64,000 bases of DNA from contig JBPJFZ010000001.1 of assembly GCA_051208035.1 (NCBI GenBank), positions 587,274 to 651,273 of the forward strand, in the 5' to 3' direction. Origin of the DNA: JACKOB01 sp024234575. GTDB taxonomy: Bacteria; Pseudomonadota; Gammaproteobacteria; Pseudomonadales; Oleiphilaceae. The notes below the pieces were generated by a model. The model saw nothing but the letters and a program-made list of their open reading frames with translations. It was not told the DNA's origin and did not search any database. Numbering within the stretch: the stretch's first letter is position 1; every line of letters begins with the position of its first letter. Both the position numbers and the translations under genes were made by a program. Shown here piece by piece: positions 7,477-16,400 of this stretch.

Positions 7477-9090
7477 TTACCGACCTGTTGGAATATAAAC
7501 CCGAAACTCACTTCCACTTCCAAGAATTGAACTTAACTCTATCCAACCGTTAAGTTGCTCGACCATATGTTTTGCAACAGACAAACCAATTCCTGCCCCT
7601 TCGTGTGCACGCGTTGTCTCCATGTCTAACTGTACAAAGGGCTCGAATATCCGCTCTTTATTACTTCCGTCAATGCCTATTCCAGTGTCCGCAATAACCA
7701 CTTCGACAACGTTTCTATCATTTATAGTTTTGAGTGACTGGCGGTAAAAGATATTACCTGCAAGGGTAAACTTCACAGCATTTGAAAGTAGGTTTTTCAC
7801 AATCTGGATAATTCTTTTCCCATCAGATTTCATTAGCGCCGGTTCCAGCTCTGGTGCAACGATAAAGTCAACCGACTTTTTCGCTGCCTCCCGTATCGTT
7901 CGTTCAAACACCTCGTGCAATAAGTCAGGCAGAACCAGCCGCTCTTCAACGATAACCCCCTCATCAATATCTCCAAGGGCCAACAAGTCATCAACAATGT
8001 CTTTCAAACGCAACACATTATCTTTAACTTCATGCAAGCCAAGAACATCTCGCGGCTGGATCACATCCCCTTCCACTTTTCGACCAATAATACTGCAAAA
8101 GCCTACAATAGCGTTCATTGGTGTCTTAAGCTCATGTGACAAGGTCGATAGCATGAGGCTTTTCGTTCGCTCTGCCACCACCGAGGATATCTGTGAAGAA
8201 ATCGACTGCACACAAAAATTCATACCCTCTATTAAAGTCGCCAGTATGTCCCTTAATCTGCCGTGTGTTTCGTCCTCTAGAGGTGGCATATTGAATATTA
8301 CCGAGCGAACTTTTCCAAATGTCACCACTAACCCAAACGACTCTTGATCAAAGCGATTTGATGTTCGATGCAGGTGCAAATCACGTTCTAGTGAAACAAA
8401 ATCTTTACTGTCAGTTTTATAGAAACTTTGACCATCCACATGGATTAATACTGCGCCTTGCAGGCCTAGATTACGTAAAGTTTCCAAAAATAACTCACAG
8501 AGTTCATCAAAATTAGCTGCGCCATATGAACGCTCGAAAAATCTTATCGTTTCTCCCAACTGGCTATTAGCGACCATACTTGAAAAAGTTACTTTCGATG
8601 CCTCATCAGCACGATTTTTAGCGAGCGCTTTCTCTTGCACAATAGACGTGAGTGCGAGAAAAGTGCTTTTAAGATAAGGCGACGAGTGCACGAACAATAC
8701 AACCTCCCCCAGGTCTTTTATTGCATCATGGATGCATTGAGTATCACCATCCTGATATTTGCTAACAATCACAAACGTTGCTTCAGGGATGACGAGCTGT
8801 TCTCGGCGCATTGCCGACATAAACGTCAAGGTCTCATTGAGAGCGCCTGGTGCTGAATATAGTAGCGCTATGTCAGCTTGTAGCTCATTACTCCCTACCG
8901 TGTCTGCTGCATCGTCAAATAAGTCAACATCATCTGAGCAACTTTCATCAACTGAGCTCGCGCCTTTTAATATCACGTCGTCATCATAGCGTAGCAGCTC
9001 GCAATGACATTCTTCCCGTATAAATGCTAAATCAGCATCGTTAAGCTGGTGATTAAAGTCGATGACGGCAACCAAGAGAGACAAATTCAT
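7477..9090 (-). CDS. Cytosolic sensor histidine kinase with an N-terminal Asp-rich receiver-like region and a GAF-like domain
   Basis: 537 residues, no transmembrane helix. Residues 1-150 resemble a degenerate receiver or Rossmann-type domain and contain an acidic stretch (SSVDESCSDDVDLFDDAADT). Residues about 185-290 look GAF-like. HisKA follows near 315 with the phospho-acceptor box LSHELKTPMNAI, then HATPase_c with the N box KNLLSNAVKFT, DTGIGID and GAGIGLSVAKHMVEQLNG. It should autophosphorylate and pass phosphate to a partner regulator that is not adjacent. The signal must be internal because there is no periplasmic domain. The start at 9090 is the first ATG before LSLLVAVID; its ribosome site is weak. 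Confidence 0.85.
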   Translation of the reverse strand: MNLSLLVAVIDFNHQLNDADLAFIREECHCELLRYDDDVILKGASSVDESCSDDVDLFDDAADTVGSNELQADIALLYSAPGALNETLTFMSAMRREQLVIPEATFVIVSKYQDGDTQCIHDAIKDLGEVVLFVHSSPYLKSTFLALTSIVQEKALAKNRADEASKVTFSSMVANSQLGETIRFFERSYGAANFDELCELFLETLRNLGLQGAVLIHVDGQSFYKTDSKDFVSLERDLHLHRTSNRFDQESFGLVVTFGKVRSVIFNMPPLEDETHGRLRDILATLIEGMNFCVQSISSQISSVVAERTKSLMLSTLSHELKTPMNAIVGFCSIIGRKVEGDVIQPRDVLGLHEVKDNVLRLKDIVDDLLALGDIDEGVIVEERLVLPDLLHEVFERTIREAAKKSVDFIVAPELEPALMKSDGKRIIQIVKNLLSNAVKFTLAGNIFYRQSLKTINDRNVVEVVIADTGIGIDGSNKERIFEPFVQLDMETTRAHEGAGIGLSVAKHMVEQLNGWIELSSILGSGSEFRVYIPTGR

Positions 9091-9279
9091 AACGCTTCGT
9101 TATCCATATAGGTGAAAGCTGCGAGCATTTTCAGTATAGGTCATTTTTTGCTCACACAGGCATAAAACACGCCAATCAATCTGCTCATTTTATGACCACA
9201 GTCATTTACTTTTACTATAGATTTAAGCACACTGAAACTGTGCGGATGCATTGACAAAACATAATAACAAGGAGGAAAT

Positions 9280-9495
9280 ATGCATACTCGATCTACAACC
9301 AACACTCATGAAACATTGGGTAGTATGAGTGACGAAGAAGTTCTTTTACTGAATGAACTTGCCTTGCGAATGGGTTATCTGGATGAGGGGGTAGTCTGTT
9401 TGCCAGACATAATGAAATCAATAGAATCCGAGATTCTTGAGAGGTCATTAGGTCAGAGTCGTCGATCTGATATCATTCAGGTTAAAGCGGCTTAA
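9280..9495 (+). CDS. Small uncharacterised acidic protein (71 aa)
   Basis: Not a family I recognise. The protein has a Thr/His-rich start followed by an acidic, leucine-rich helix (MSDEEVLLLNELALRMGYL) and a second helix (IMKSIESEILERSLG). The strong AAGGAGG site six bases before the ATG and a strong hairpin terminator 60 bases after the stop make a monocistronic, well-translated gene likely. It is divergent from the cytosolic histidine kinase gene. The length and helical make-up would fit a small adaptor or regulator, but no function can be assigned. Confidence 0.6.
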   Translation: MHTRSTTNTHETLGSMSDEEVLLLNELALRMGYLDEGVVCLPDIMKSIESEILERSLGQSRRSDIIQVKAA

Positions 9496-9555
9496 CTTCG
9501 ACAACCAATTAAGTACTTACCCATCCATAGAATTACAATTCTATGCATACCCAAA

Positions 9556-9584
9556 AACGCTACCTCCTGCAGGTAGCGTTTTCT
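9556..9584 (+). terminator. Rho-independent terminator
   Basis: AACGCTACCT (9556-9565) and AGGTAGCGTT (9571-9580) form a perfect 10-bp stem with a five-base loop and run into TTTTC. It ends the 71-residue gene. Confidence 0.8.
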
Positions 9585-9686
9585 ATTTGTAGCGGGGAAA
9601 CTTTCGCGCTATACAGCGACGCCAAATAGCCATACAAGCGCTGCACTCATTGCTTAATGTTCTATATATGAGAGCTAAAACCGCCT

Positions 9687-10241
9687 TTACCAACGCATCA
9701 TTGGCAATGGGTTGAAAGGATGCTGAGCCGCATTCACCACCGCCAGTTTTACCAGCAACAAATGAAAGCCTGCATCCGGGAATGCTTTCTGGATGGCTTT
9801 TACTTTCTTTTTGGCCAGCCCATAGCGCAGGCGACCAAAACTTACATCACACCAATCTGCCTGCCGAAACACGTTCACCAACGACAACTTACCTCCGGCA
9901 ACGGGTCTGACACGATGATGATTCATCACCATATCATTAACCAGCTGCTGCTTTTCTTCGAGCACATCTGCTGGGTACTTCGCCGCAGATTTAAGATAGC
10001 TCTGTGCTCGAATTGATGAGGGCTCAAGATAGTCAAATGTTTTATCCAGCCAGATACCGACATCATGATAAGCGGCTGCAATAGCTACCAGGTCGAGATC
10101 TTCATTTGATAAACCGGGGAGTTTTTCGTTTACATAATTAAGAAGACGATACGTATGATTTCGATATGCCTGCCAGTCCGAGCCAATTTTGTCCCGCCAT
10201 AAGGTCAACAGTTTATCGAGTTCAGCGTGCTGCAATATCAT
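9687..10241 (-). CDS. HD-domain protein, probable metal-dependent phosphohydrolase
   Basis: 184 residues. The HD signature is visible as a histidine in YRNHTYRLLNYV (near residue 28), AYHDVGIW (near 54) and a further histidine in NHHRVRPV (near 110). HD proteins of this size hydrolyse nucleotides or other phosphate esters; the substrate cannot be read from the sequence. Start ATG 10241 has GGGGAG seven bases upstream. It lies downstream of the secreted 184-residue protein on the same strand, 73 bases apart, possibly as one transcript. Confidence 0.72.
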   Translation of the reverse strand: MILQHAELDKLLTLWRDKIGSDWQAYRNHTYRLLNYVNEKLPGLSNEDLDLVAIAAAYHDVGIWLDKTFDYLEPSSIRAQSYLKSAAKYPADVLEEKQQLVNDMVMNHHRVRPVAGGKLSLVNVFRQADWCDVSFGRLRYGLAKKKVKAIQKAFPDAGFHLLLVKLAVVNAAQHPFNPLPMMRW

Positions 10242-10314
10242 ATTTACTCCCCGTGTACATTTGGGCAGATGAAGGTTTTATCTTTGCCTGCCCAAGGTGA
10301 TTAACTGTCGACGA

Positions 10315-10869
10315 TCAATCACCTTCTTCCATCATTTGCGCTTGCAGCTTTTCCATATAAGGCTTCACAGCAGCAATATCCGCAGGGTTAACATCTTTGA
10401 TTTCATCGGCAATGGATGTGGTCTGCTGCATCATCTGCTGCATGGCTTGCTTCTGCTCCTCGGGGATATTCGGATCTTTCATCATCGATTCCATTTGCGC
10501 ATTCATTTGCGCCTGATAGTCTTTCATGCCGCTCATCGCCTCTGCCATCATGGCTTTAGAAACTCTTACCATTATGCCCGCCCACTCTTCGGGTGAAGAA
10601 AAACCATGCTTTTCGACAATATCTTCGATTTCGTCATAAGCTTTGGCTTCGCGCATTTCACGCATGATTTTATCTACACTCAGATCAAAGCCATCATCAT
10701 TGTCATCGTCAGTTTTAAAACGATGCTCGTTTTTTTCTGACCACTTCTGAATCTCTTCCATCGAAGACATGAACTTTTCAATTTGTGCGCCTGTTAACGG
10801 CTTCTCTGCATAAGCTGAAAGACTAAAAAGCAAAGCCATGGCAATAATAATTCGACCTAAAAAAACCAT
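10315..10869 (-). CDS. Secreted, methionine-rich small protein of unknown function
   Basis: 184 residues with a clear signal peptide (MVFLGRIIIAMALLFSLSAYA, cleavage after AYA). The mature part is hydrophilic, helical and rich in Met, Glu and Gln, especially in the second half (MKDYQAQMNAQMESMM, EEQKQAMQQMMQQ), which suggests amphipathic helices. It should be periplasmic. ATG 10869 is preceded by AAGGA at a good distance. I do not recognise a named family. It is followed by the HD-domain gene. Confidence 0.65.
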   Translation of the reverse strand: MVFLGRIIIAMALLFSLSAYAEKPLTGAQIEKFMSSMEEIQKWSEKNEHRFKTDDDNDDGFDLSVDKIMREMREAKAYDEIEDIVEKHGFSSPEEWAGIMVRVSKAMMAEAMSGMKDYQAQMNAQMESMMKDPNIPEEQKQAMQQMMQQTTSIADEIKDVNPADIAAVKPYMEKLQAQMMEEGD

Positions 10870-11077
10870 CTTAGTATTCCTTTTTGGTATAAAAAATAAG
10901 TGATACAGTGCTACTTCTTTCTATTTTTCAAACAGTTCCCTAAACCAATTGATGCACTCCTGAGCTTTAAGAAATAACTCGTGGAGACAAAAACACTTTC
11001 GCTGTGATGGATTAACGGCCTATCGGCTAAGGACAATTCATTCTAAAACACCATGGTAAGGTTAGCTATACTGAATA

Positions 11078-11170
11078 AGCAGAGCAAGTTAACAGGTCTT
11101 TCATTTTTGTTCTCTGCTGAGAAGATACCCATACTTGCAAAGTGCCGAAGGATCGGCACTGCTTTTTCTT
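11078..11170 (+). ncRNA. Candidate small RNA upstream of imuA
   Basis: A TATACT hexamer at 11067-11072 is followed by a stem AGCAGAG (11078-11084) / CTCTGCT (11112-11118), then a second stem AGTGCCGA (11141-11148) / TCGGCACT (11153-11160) with an AGGA loop and a T-rich tail. No plus-strand gene precedes this terminator: the nearest one ends at 9495 and has its own terminator. A free-standing promoter-like element, 5' stem and terminator is the usual look of a small RNA of about 90 bases. The -35 region is poor, so this remains a prediction. Confidence 0.33.
11141..11170 (+). terminator. Orphan rho-independent terminator
   Basis: A perfect 8-bp stem (AGTGCCGA/TCGGCACT) with an AGGA tetraloop, followed by GCTTTTTCTTT. 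It protects the imuA promoter from upstream read-through and may end a small RNA. Confidence 0.75.
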
Positions 11171-11245
11171 TCCTCTTCTTTGCCTTCCCTTTAAAAACAT
11201 TTACTCACTCCTTAGAGCGATTTATCAGCCAAATAAGAAGGTCTG

Positions 11246-11274
11246 TTGACCAATGGACTTTTCAATACTAATAT
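11246..11274 (+). promoter_or_regulatory. Sigma-70 promoter of imuA
   Basis: TTGACC (11246-11251), exactly 17 bases, then TAATAT (11269-11274). The predicted start falls inside the LexA box, which is how SOS promoters are usually occluded. Confidence 0.5.
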
Positions 11275-11293
11275 ACTGTACATATATACAGTA
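11274..11293. promoter_or_regulatory. LexA (SOS) box of imuA-imuB-dnaE2
   Basis: TACTGTACATATATACAGTA matches the gammaproteobacterial LexA consensus at 19 of 20 positions, with both CTG and CAG half-sites. It lies 19 bases before the imuA ATG and overlaps the -10 region. lexA is encoded in the same window. Confidence 0.92.
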
Positions 11294-11312
11294 TAATTTT
11301 CTGGTGTATTTT

Positions 11313-12023
11313 ATGTCTGACCTGCTTTCTGGCCTTTTAAACTCAGCACAGCTTTGGCGAGCTTCCGAGAACACAAACTATCACTGCCCAACACAAAACA
11401 CCGGTATAAAAGAACTTAACCAGTTACTACCGGGCAGTGGCTGGCCGTTAGGTAATGTCACAGAAATGCTTTGCGATACGCCAGGGATTGGTGAGATTCG
11501 CCTACTGGCACCACTACTACAAGAACTGTCAAAGCAGGATAAATGGATGCTATGGGTATCTCCCCCTTTTCTGCCTTATCCTTCAGGACTTGAGTCACAG
11601 GGCATTAACCACCAGAAAGTTCTGCTAGCAAGAAACCTGAACACCCCAGAAAAGCTGTGGGCAGCAGAACAGGGACTGCGCAGCGGTCAATGTAGCGTCG
11701 TATTGCTCTGGGCAGATCGCATCACCAACACACAAGTGAGACGTCTGCAAACAGACTGTGTCGATAGCAGCGCACATTGCTTTATCTTTCGCCAGGCGCG
11801 TGCGGCAAACGAGCACTCCTCTGCTCCGTTGCGATTAGGGCTATCCGCCGTTGCAAAGGCATCTGCAACAAGCACGCTACAGTTAAGCATTATTAAGTGC
11901 CGGGGTCGCTGGCCACACAGTCATCCCGTCATACTCAATATTCCAGCCATATTCACAAAAGCCTGTTTATCGAATTTTGCGGAGTTAACCACTACACAAA
12001 CCGCTATTTCATCGACAAAGTGA
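11313..12023 (+). CDS. imuA: ImuA, translesion-synthesis accessory protein
   Basis: 236 residues, a RecA/SulA-like protein of the ImuA family. Recognisable segments are the opening MSDLLSGLLNSAQLWRA, GIKELNQLLPGSGWPLG near residue 35 (start of the RecA-like fold), WVSPPFLPYP and a LWADRI segment in the middle. ImuA works with ImuB and DnaE2 in SOS mutagenesis. The ATG at 11313 is chosen because it begins the family-typical sequence and lies just after the LexA box; the frame is open further upstream, but starts there would overlap the operator. imuB follows 7 bases after the stop. Confidence 0.85.
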   Translation: MSDLLSGLLNSAQLWRASENTNYHCPTQNTGIKELNQLLPGSGWPLGNVTEMLCDTPGIGEIRLLAPLLQELSKQDKWMLWVSPPFLPYPSGLESQGINHQKVLLARNLNTPEKLWAAEQGLRSGQCSVVLLWADRITNTQVRRLQTDCVDSSAHCFIFRQARAANEHSSAPLRLGLSAVAKASATSTLQLSIIKCRGRWPHSHPVILNIPAIFTKACLSNFAELTTTQTAISSTK

Positions 12024-12030
12024 GATCATC

Positions 12031-13455
12031 ATGCTGTGGCTATACATTGACTTGCCAACTCTCCCTGTCGATCTCTGCGAGCGTTCTGCTGGCCCGAGCG
12101 AGGCTATCGTGATTACCAATACAGCAGGAAAAATCATACTGGCAAACGCTACTGCCCAGGCTGCAGGAATACGTCCGTCGCAGTCCATCAGCACCGCCAG
12201 TTGCCTGCATGAGAAGCTTCTTATTAAACGCAAAAGCGAGCTTAACCTGCAGTCCTGTTTGCAAGATATTGCCCACTGGGTTTATCAATATTGCGCTAAC
12301 ATCGCCCTATATCCACCAGATGGACTACTTATCGAAATTGAAAGCATGCTGCGCATGCACGGTAATGTCAGTACGCTTTATCATAAGCTGCAGCGGGGCC
12401 TGACAGAGCAGGGTTTTCATCCCCGGCTTTCTGTTGGTCTTTCGCCGCTGTCGGCACGAGCGCTATCACAATCAAACAGCGCACTATGCACGGATAACCA
12501 GAAGACCATCAATCAGGCGCTGCTGCAGATATCTCTGGCCCATTGTGGTTTTCTTCCGAGCATTACCGACAAACTACACAGAATGGGGTTTAACAAACTT
12601 CACCAGATACTTGCCATTCCTCGTGTAGAGCTGGCACAAAGGTTAGGACATGAACTTTGCACTTACCTGTGCCGGTTAACAGGAGAGTCTCCCGACCCGC
12701 AAGACTTTTACACCCCGGCAAGCGGCTTCGAAAGAAACGTCGATTTGCTGGCAGAAATAGATAACAACACGGGGCTGCTTTTCCCCCTCAACAGGCTACT
12801 GCTCGACCTGGAAATATTTCTTCGCCACAGTCAGCAAAGTATCGACAGCATGACACTTCAGTTACACCACCGAGACAGTTGCTTCAGTGAAATTTATATC
12901 GGTATTTCTGCCAGCACCACGCAAACAAAAGAAATGCTGACACTATGCTCATTAAAGCTAGAGAATTACCAATTACCGGCCCCGGTAACATCAATAACGC
13001 TCATTGCTAACCGTTTGCAACCATATCAAAAACAACAGACAGATCTTTTCCAGAAAGCTGGTAACCCTGCAGAGAAGCAACAATTACTCAATCGTTTTTA
13101 CGCAAAACTAAGCGAAGAGAAAGTGGTCACGTTGCGTATTGAAGAAGATCACCGGCCCGAGAAGTCCTACCAAATTGAAACACAGACCAATAAGGATAGG
13201 CCTGGCGATAAAAAGCAGATACACCCCAGCGACCACAATAATAAGCTGACCCGTCCAACATGGATATTACAAGCACCCTACCCGTTACATGGCACAGCCG
13301 TTACCCTGATTAGTGACGCCGAGAGAATCAGTGCAGGATGGTGGGATCAAAGCATCAACCGCGACTACTATATTGCACGCTTCCCCAACGGCGCGTTGGG
13401 TTGGATTTTTCGCAGCAACGAAGGAAATTGGTTTTTACATGGATGGTTTGGCTAG
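12031..13455 (+). CDS. imuB: ImuB, Y-family polymerase-like protein lacking catalytic residues
   Basis: 474 residues with the Y-family polymerase layout (LWLYIDLPTLPVDL start, helix-hairpin-helix region around MGFNKLHQILAIP near residue 190). The second acidic catalytic pair of active polymerases is missing: the segment reads LLIEIES. This is known for ImuB, which acts as a scaffold. A probable sliding-clamp motif QTDLF is present near residue 335, as expected for the subunit that brings the complex to the beta clamp. The end overlaps the possible upstream start region of dnaE2, so the three genes form one operon under the LexA box. Confidence 0.88.
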   Translation: MLWLYIDLPTLPVDLCERSAGPSEAIVITNTAGKIILANATAQAAGIRPSQSISTASCLHEKLLIKRKSELNLQSCLQDIAHWVYQYCANIALYPPDGLLIEIESMLRMHGNVSTLYHKLQRGLTEQGFHPRLSVGLSPLSARALSQSNSALCTDNQKTINQALLQISLAHCGFLPSITDKLHRMGFNKLHQILAIPRVELAQRLGHELCTYLCRLTGESPDPQDFYTPASGFERNVDLLAEIDNNTGLLFPLNRLLLDLEIFLRHSQQSIDSMTLQLHHRDSCFSEIYIGISASTTQTKEMLTLCSLKLENYQLPAPVTSITLIANRLQPYQKQQTDLFQKAGNPAEKQQLLNRFYAKLSEEKVVTLRIEEDHRPEKSYQIETQTNKDRPGDKKQIHPSDHNNKLTRPTWILQAPYPLHGTAVTLISDAERISAGWWDQSINRDYYIARFPNGALGWIFRSNEGNWFLHGWFG

Positions 13456-13468
13456 AGCGGCGGTCAAG

Positions 13469-16400
13469 ATGAAACCTCAACATCCCCTGGTACCCTATGC
13501 CGAACTGCACTGCCTTTCGAATTTTTCTTTTTTAAAAGGTGCCTCACACCCGGAAGAACTGGTAAAGCGTGCGGCTGAGCTTGGTTATCACAGCCTGGCA
13601 ATCACGGATGAGTGTACGCTTGCCGGCATCGTCAGAGCGCATGTTGCCACGCGAGAACACCCAGTCAAGCTGATTGTGGGTTGTGAGATTATGCTAACCG
13701 AGCAACCGGCAAAGCTGATTTTACTGGCCCCCAGCCGCGAAGCTTATGCTGAACTATGCGACCTGATAACGCTGGGACGAAGGCGGGCCAGCAAAGGCTC
13801 TTATACATTGTATTTACAAGATGTTATTCGCTTGCTAAAAAGCTGCCTGGTACTGTGGTCCCTGCCTTATACGATTGATTTTTTTCAGCACCACCATCAG
13901 CCTGCAGATACCCAGCAGCGATTACCAAAGCCTCAACAGTATGCATCTATTGCCGACCTGTGTTGCACACTCAAAACCGGTTTTAACGGCAGGCTATGGA
14001 TTGCTGTTGCTGATAATTTAACCGGCGATACAACACGCTTACAGAATTTTGCCAGACAACTATCTGCCAATACAGGTGTGCCCATCGTAGCAACTGGCCA
14101 TGCACTCATGCATACCGCCAGGCGCAAGCCGCTACAAGACACGTTAACGGCTATTAAACATGGCACAGCTTTGCACAGGTGTGGTTATCTGCTGCAAAGT
14201 AATCACGAGAACTATCTACGGCCCTACCAAAAGCTACAACGTCTATTTCCTGAAGAATGGCTGCAAGAGTCTTTAGTTATTGCCGAGAAGTGCCACTTTT
14301 CACTTGATAGCTTACGCTACGAATATCCCCAGGAGCTTGTTCCAAAAGGTACGACGGCGACCTCACATCTACGGCAGCTGGTATTTGCGGGGGTTGCCAT
14401 ACGCTATCCCGATGGACTACCCGATGATATCCGACAAACCATTGAGAAAGAGCTGGCACTTATTGCAGAGCTTGCTTACGAGCACTATTTTCTCACGGTT
14501 TATGACATTGTTCGCTTTGCTCGCAGCCAGAATATTTTATGCCAGGGAAGAGGCTCGGCGGCTAACTCGGTGGTCTGCTATTGCCTTATGATCACAGAGG
14601 TTAATCCAGCCAAAATCACCTTACTGTTTGAACGTTTTATCTCCAAAGAACGTAATGAGCCACCAGACATAGATGTTGATTTTGAACATGAACGGCGTGA
14701 AGAAGTTATTCAGTATATCTACCAAACCTATGGCCGGTCACGGGCAGCACTGGCGGCAACCGTTATTACCTACCGAGGGAAAAGCGCTATCCGGGAAGTA
14801 GGCAAAGCGCTGGATATTGACCCTTCTTTTCTGGAATTGCTGATCAGTAACATTGATTGGCGTGACAAAGAACAGCATTGGCTAGAGCAGATTCGCCACT
14901 ACATGAACACCCATGCTCTGGCAACGGCTCAACCGGAAAATGTTGCCACGCCGCACACGGCATTGCTATTCGTTACACTGGTCAATGAATTAACAGGTTT
15001 TCCTCGCCATCTCTCACAACATGTCGGCGGCTTTGTTATATCCGCAGGTAAGATGAGCCAGCTTGTGCCCATCGAAAATGCCAGCATGCCAGGCAGAACC
15101 GTTATTCAATGGGATAAAGATGATCTGGAAGCCCTTGGCCTTTTAAAAATCGACATTTTGGCACTGGGCATGCTAAGTGCGATACGTAAAACGCTGGATA
15201 TGGTGCGTCAATTTCAACGAGGCTCGGGACGAGTAGAAGATATTCCCAGAGAAGACCCGGGGGTTTACGCGATGCTACAGCAAGGGGATAGCGTTGGTGT
15301 CTTTCAGGTTGAGTCCCGCGCCCAAACCAACATGCTGCCTCGGCTAAAGCCACAGAACTACTATGACCTGGTCATACAGGTGGCAATCGTCCGGCCGGGC
15401 CCGATTCAGGGTGATATGGTGCACCCTTACCTGCGGCGTCGTCAGGGAAAGGAGAAAGCCGAATACCCTAACGAGGCTATTAAAGCAGTTTTGGAGCGAA
15501 CCCTTGGAGTGCCTATTTTTCAGGAACAAGTCATTAAACTAGCCATGGTCGCAGCGGGATTTTCTGCCGGCGAAGCAGATCAATTACGACGCGCGATGGC
15601 AAGTTGGAAACGGCATGGAAAGCTGGCGCTATTTCAGAAGAAACTGATTAGCGGCATGGTCGAACGCGGTCATGATGCCGAGTTTGCCGAGCGTATCTGC
15701 CGACAGATTAGCGGCTTTGGCGAGTATGGTTTTCCCGAGTCCCATGCGGCCAGCTTTGCATTGCTAGTATATATTTCCGCGTGGCTTAAATGTTACGAGC
15801 CTGCCGCTTTTTGCTGTGGACTACTCAACAGTCAGCCAATGGGGTTCTATTCGCCTTCGCAACTTATTCAGGATGCGCAAAGGCATAACGTTGTTATTTT
15901 ACCTCTCGATATTAATCACAGCGACTGGGACCACCAGCTTGAAAAGCACGTGGATAGCGGCGGCAACACCTCTCTGGCCATTAGGCTTGGGCTTCGCATT
16001 GTCAGACGTATACGCCGCCAGGCCATAGACAACCTGCTACAGCATCGCCCAAAAAACGGTTACCGGAGCCTGGAGCAACTAAGCAACGACAGCGACTTAT
16101 ATAGCACTGATCTGGAGATTCTGGCCAGTGCCGGAGCATTAAGAAGCCTTGCAAAAAATCGTTATCGGGCGCGCTGGGACATACTGGCAATGGAGCCTTT
16201 ACTACCTGTTTTTTCACAAGCAGAAATCACCCAGGACAGCGTAACAGATATCTCAAACGACTCAGCAGAAGTATTCCTTAGCCCCCCATCTGAAGCCGAC
16301 AACCTCATCGAAGACTTGCAAAGCCTTGGCCTTTCCCTCGAAAGGCACCCTTTAGCCATGCTGCGCACCCACCCTAAGATAAGACGCTGCCAAAGTGCTC

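Larger units (their letters stand above)
10870..11312. other. 443-base intergenic region: candidate small RNA, promoter and LexA box
   Basis: No convincing protein gene lies here. The region holds the upstream sequences of the secreted-protein gene (left), a free-standing terminator with an upstream stem (see 11078-11170) and the SOS-controlled promoter of imuA (11246-11293). Confidence 0.6.

Noticed and set aside
11053..11271. A 72-codon plus-strand frame before imuA
   Set aside because: It starts over a promoter-like hexamer, spans a perfect terminator and the imuA -35 region, and its product is unlike a folded protein.
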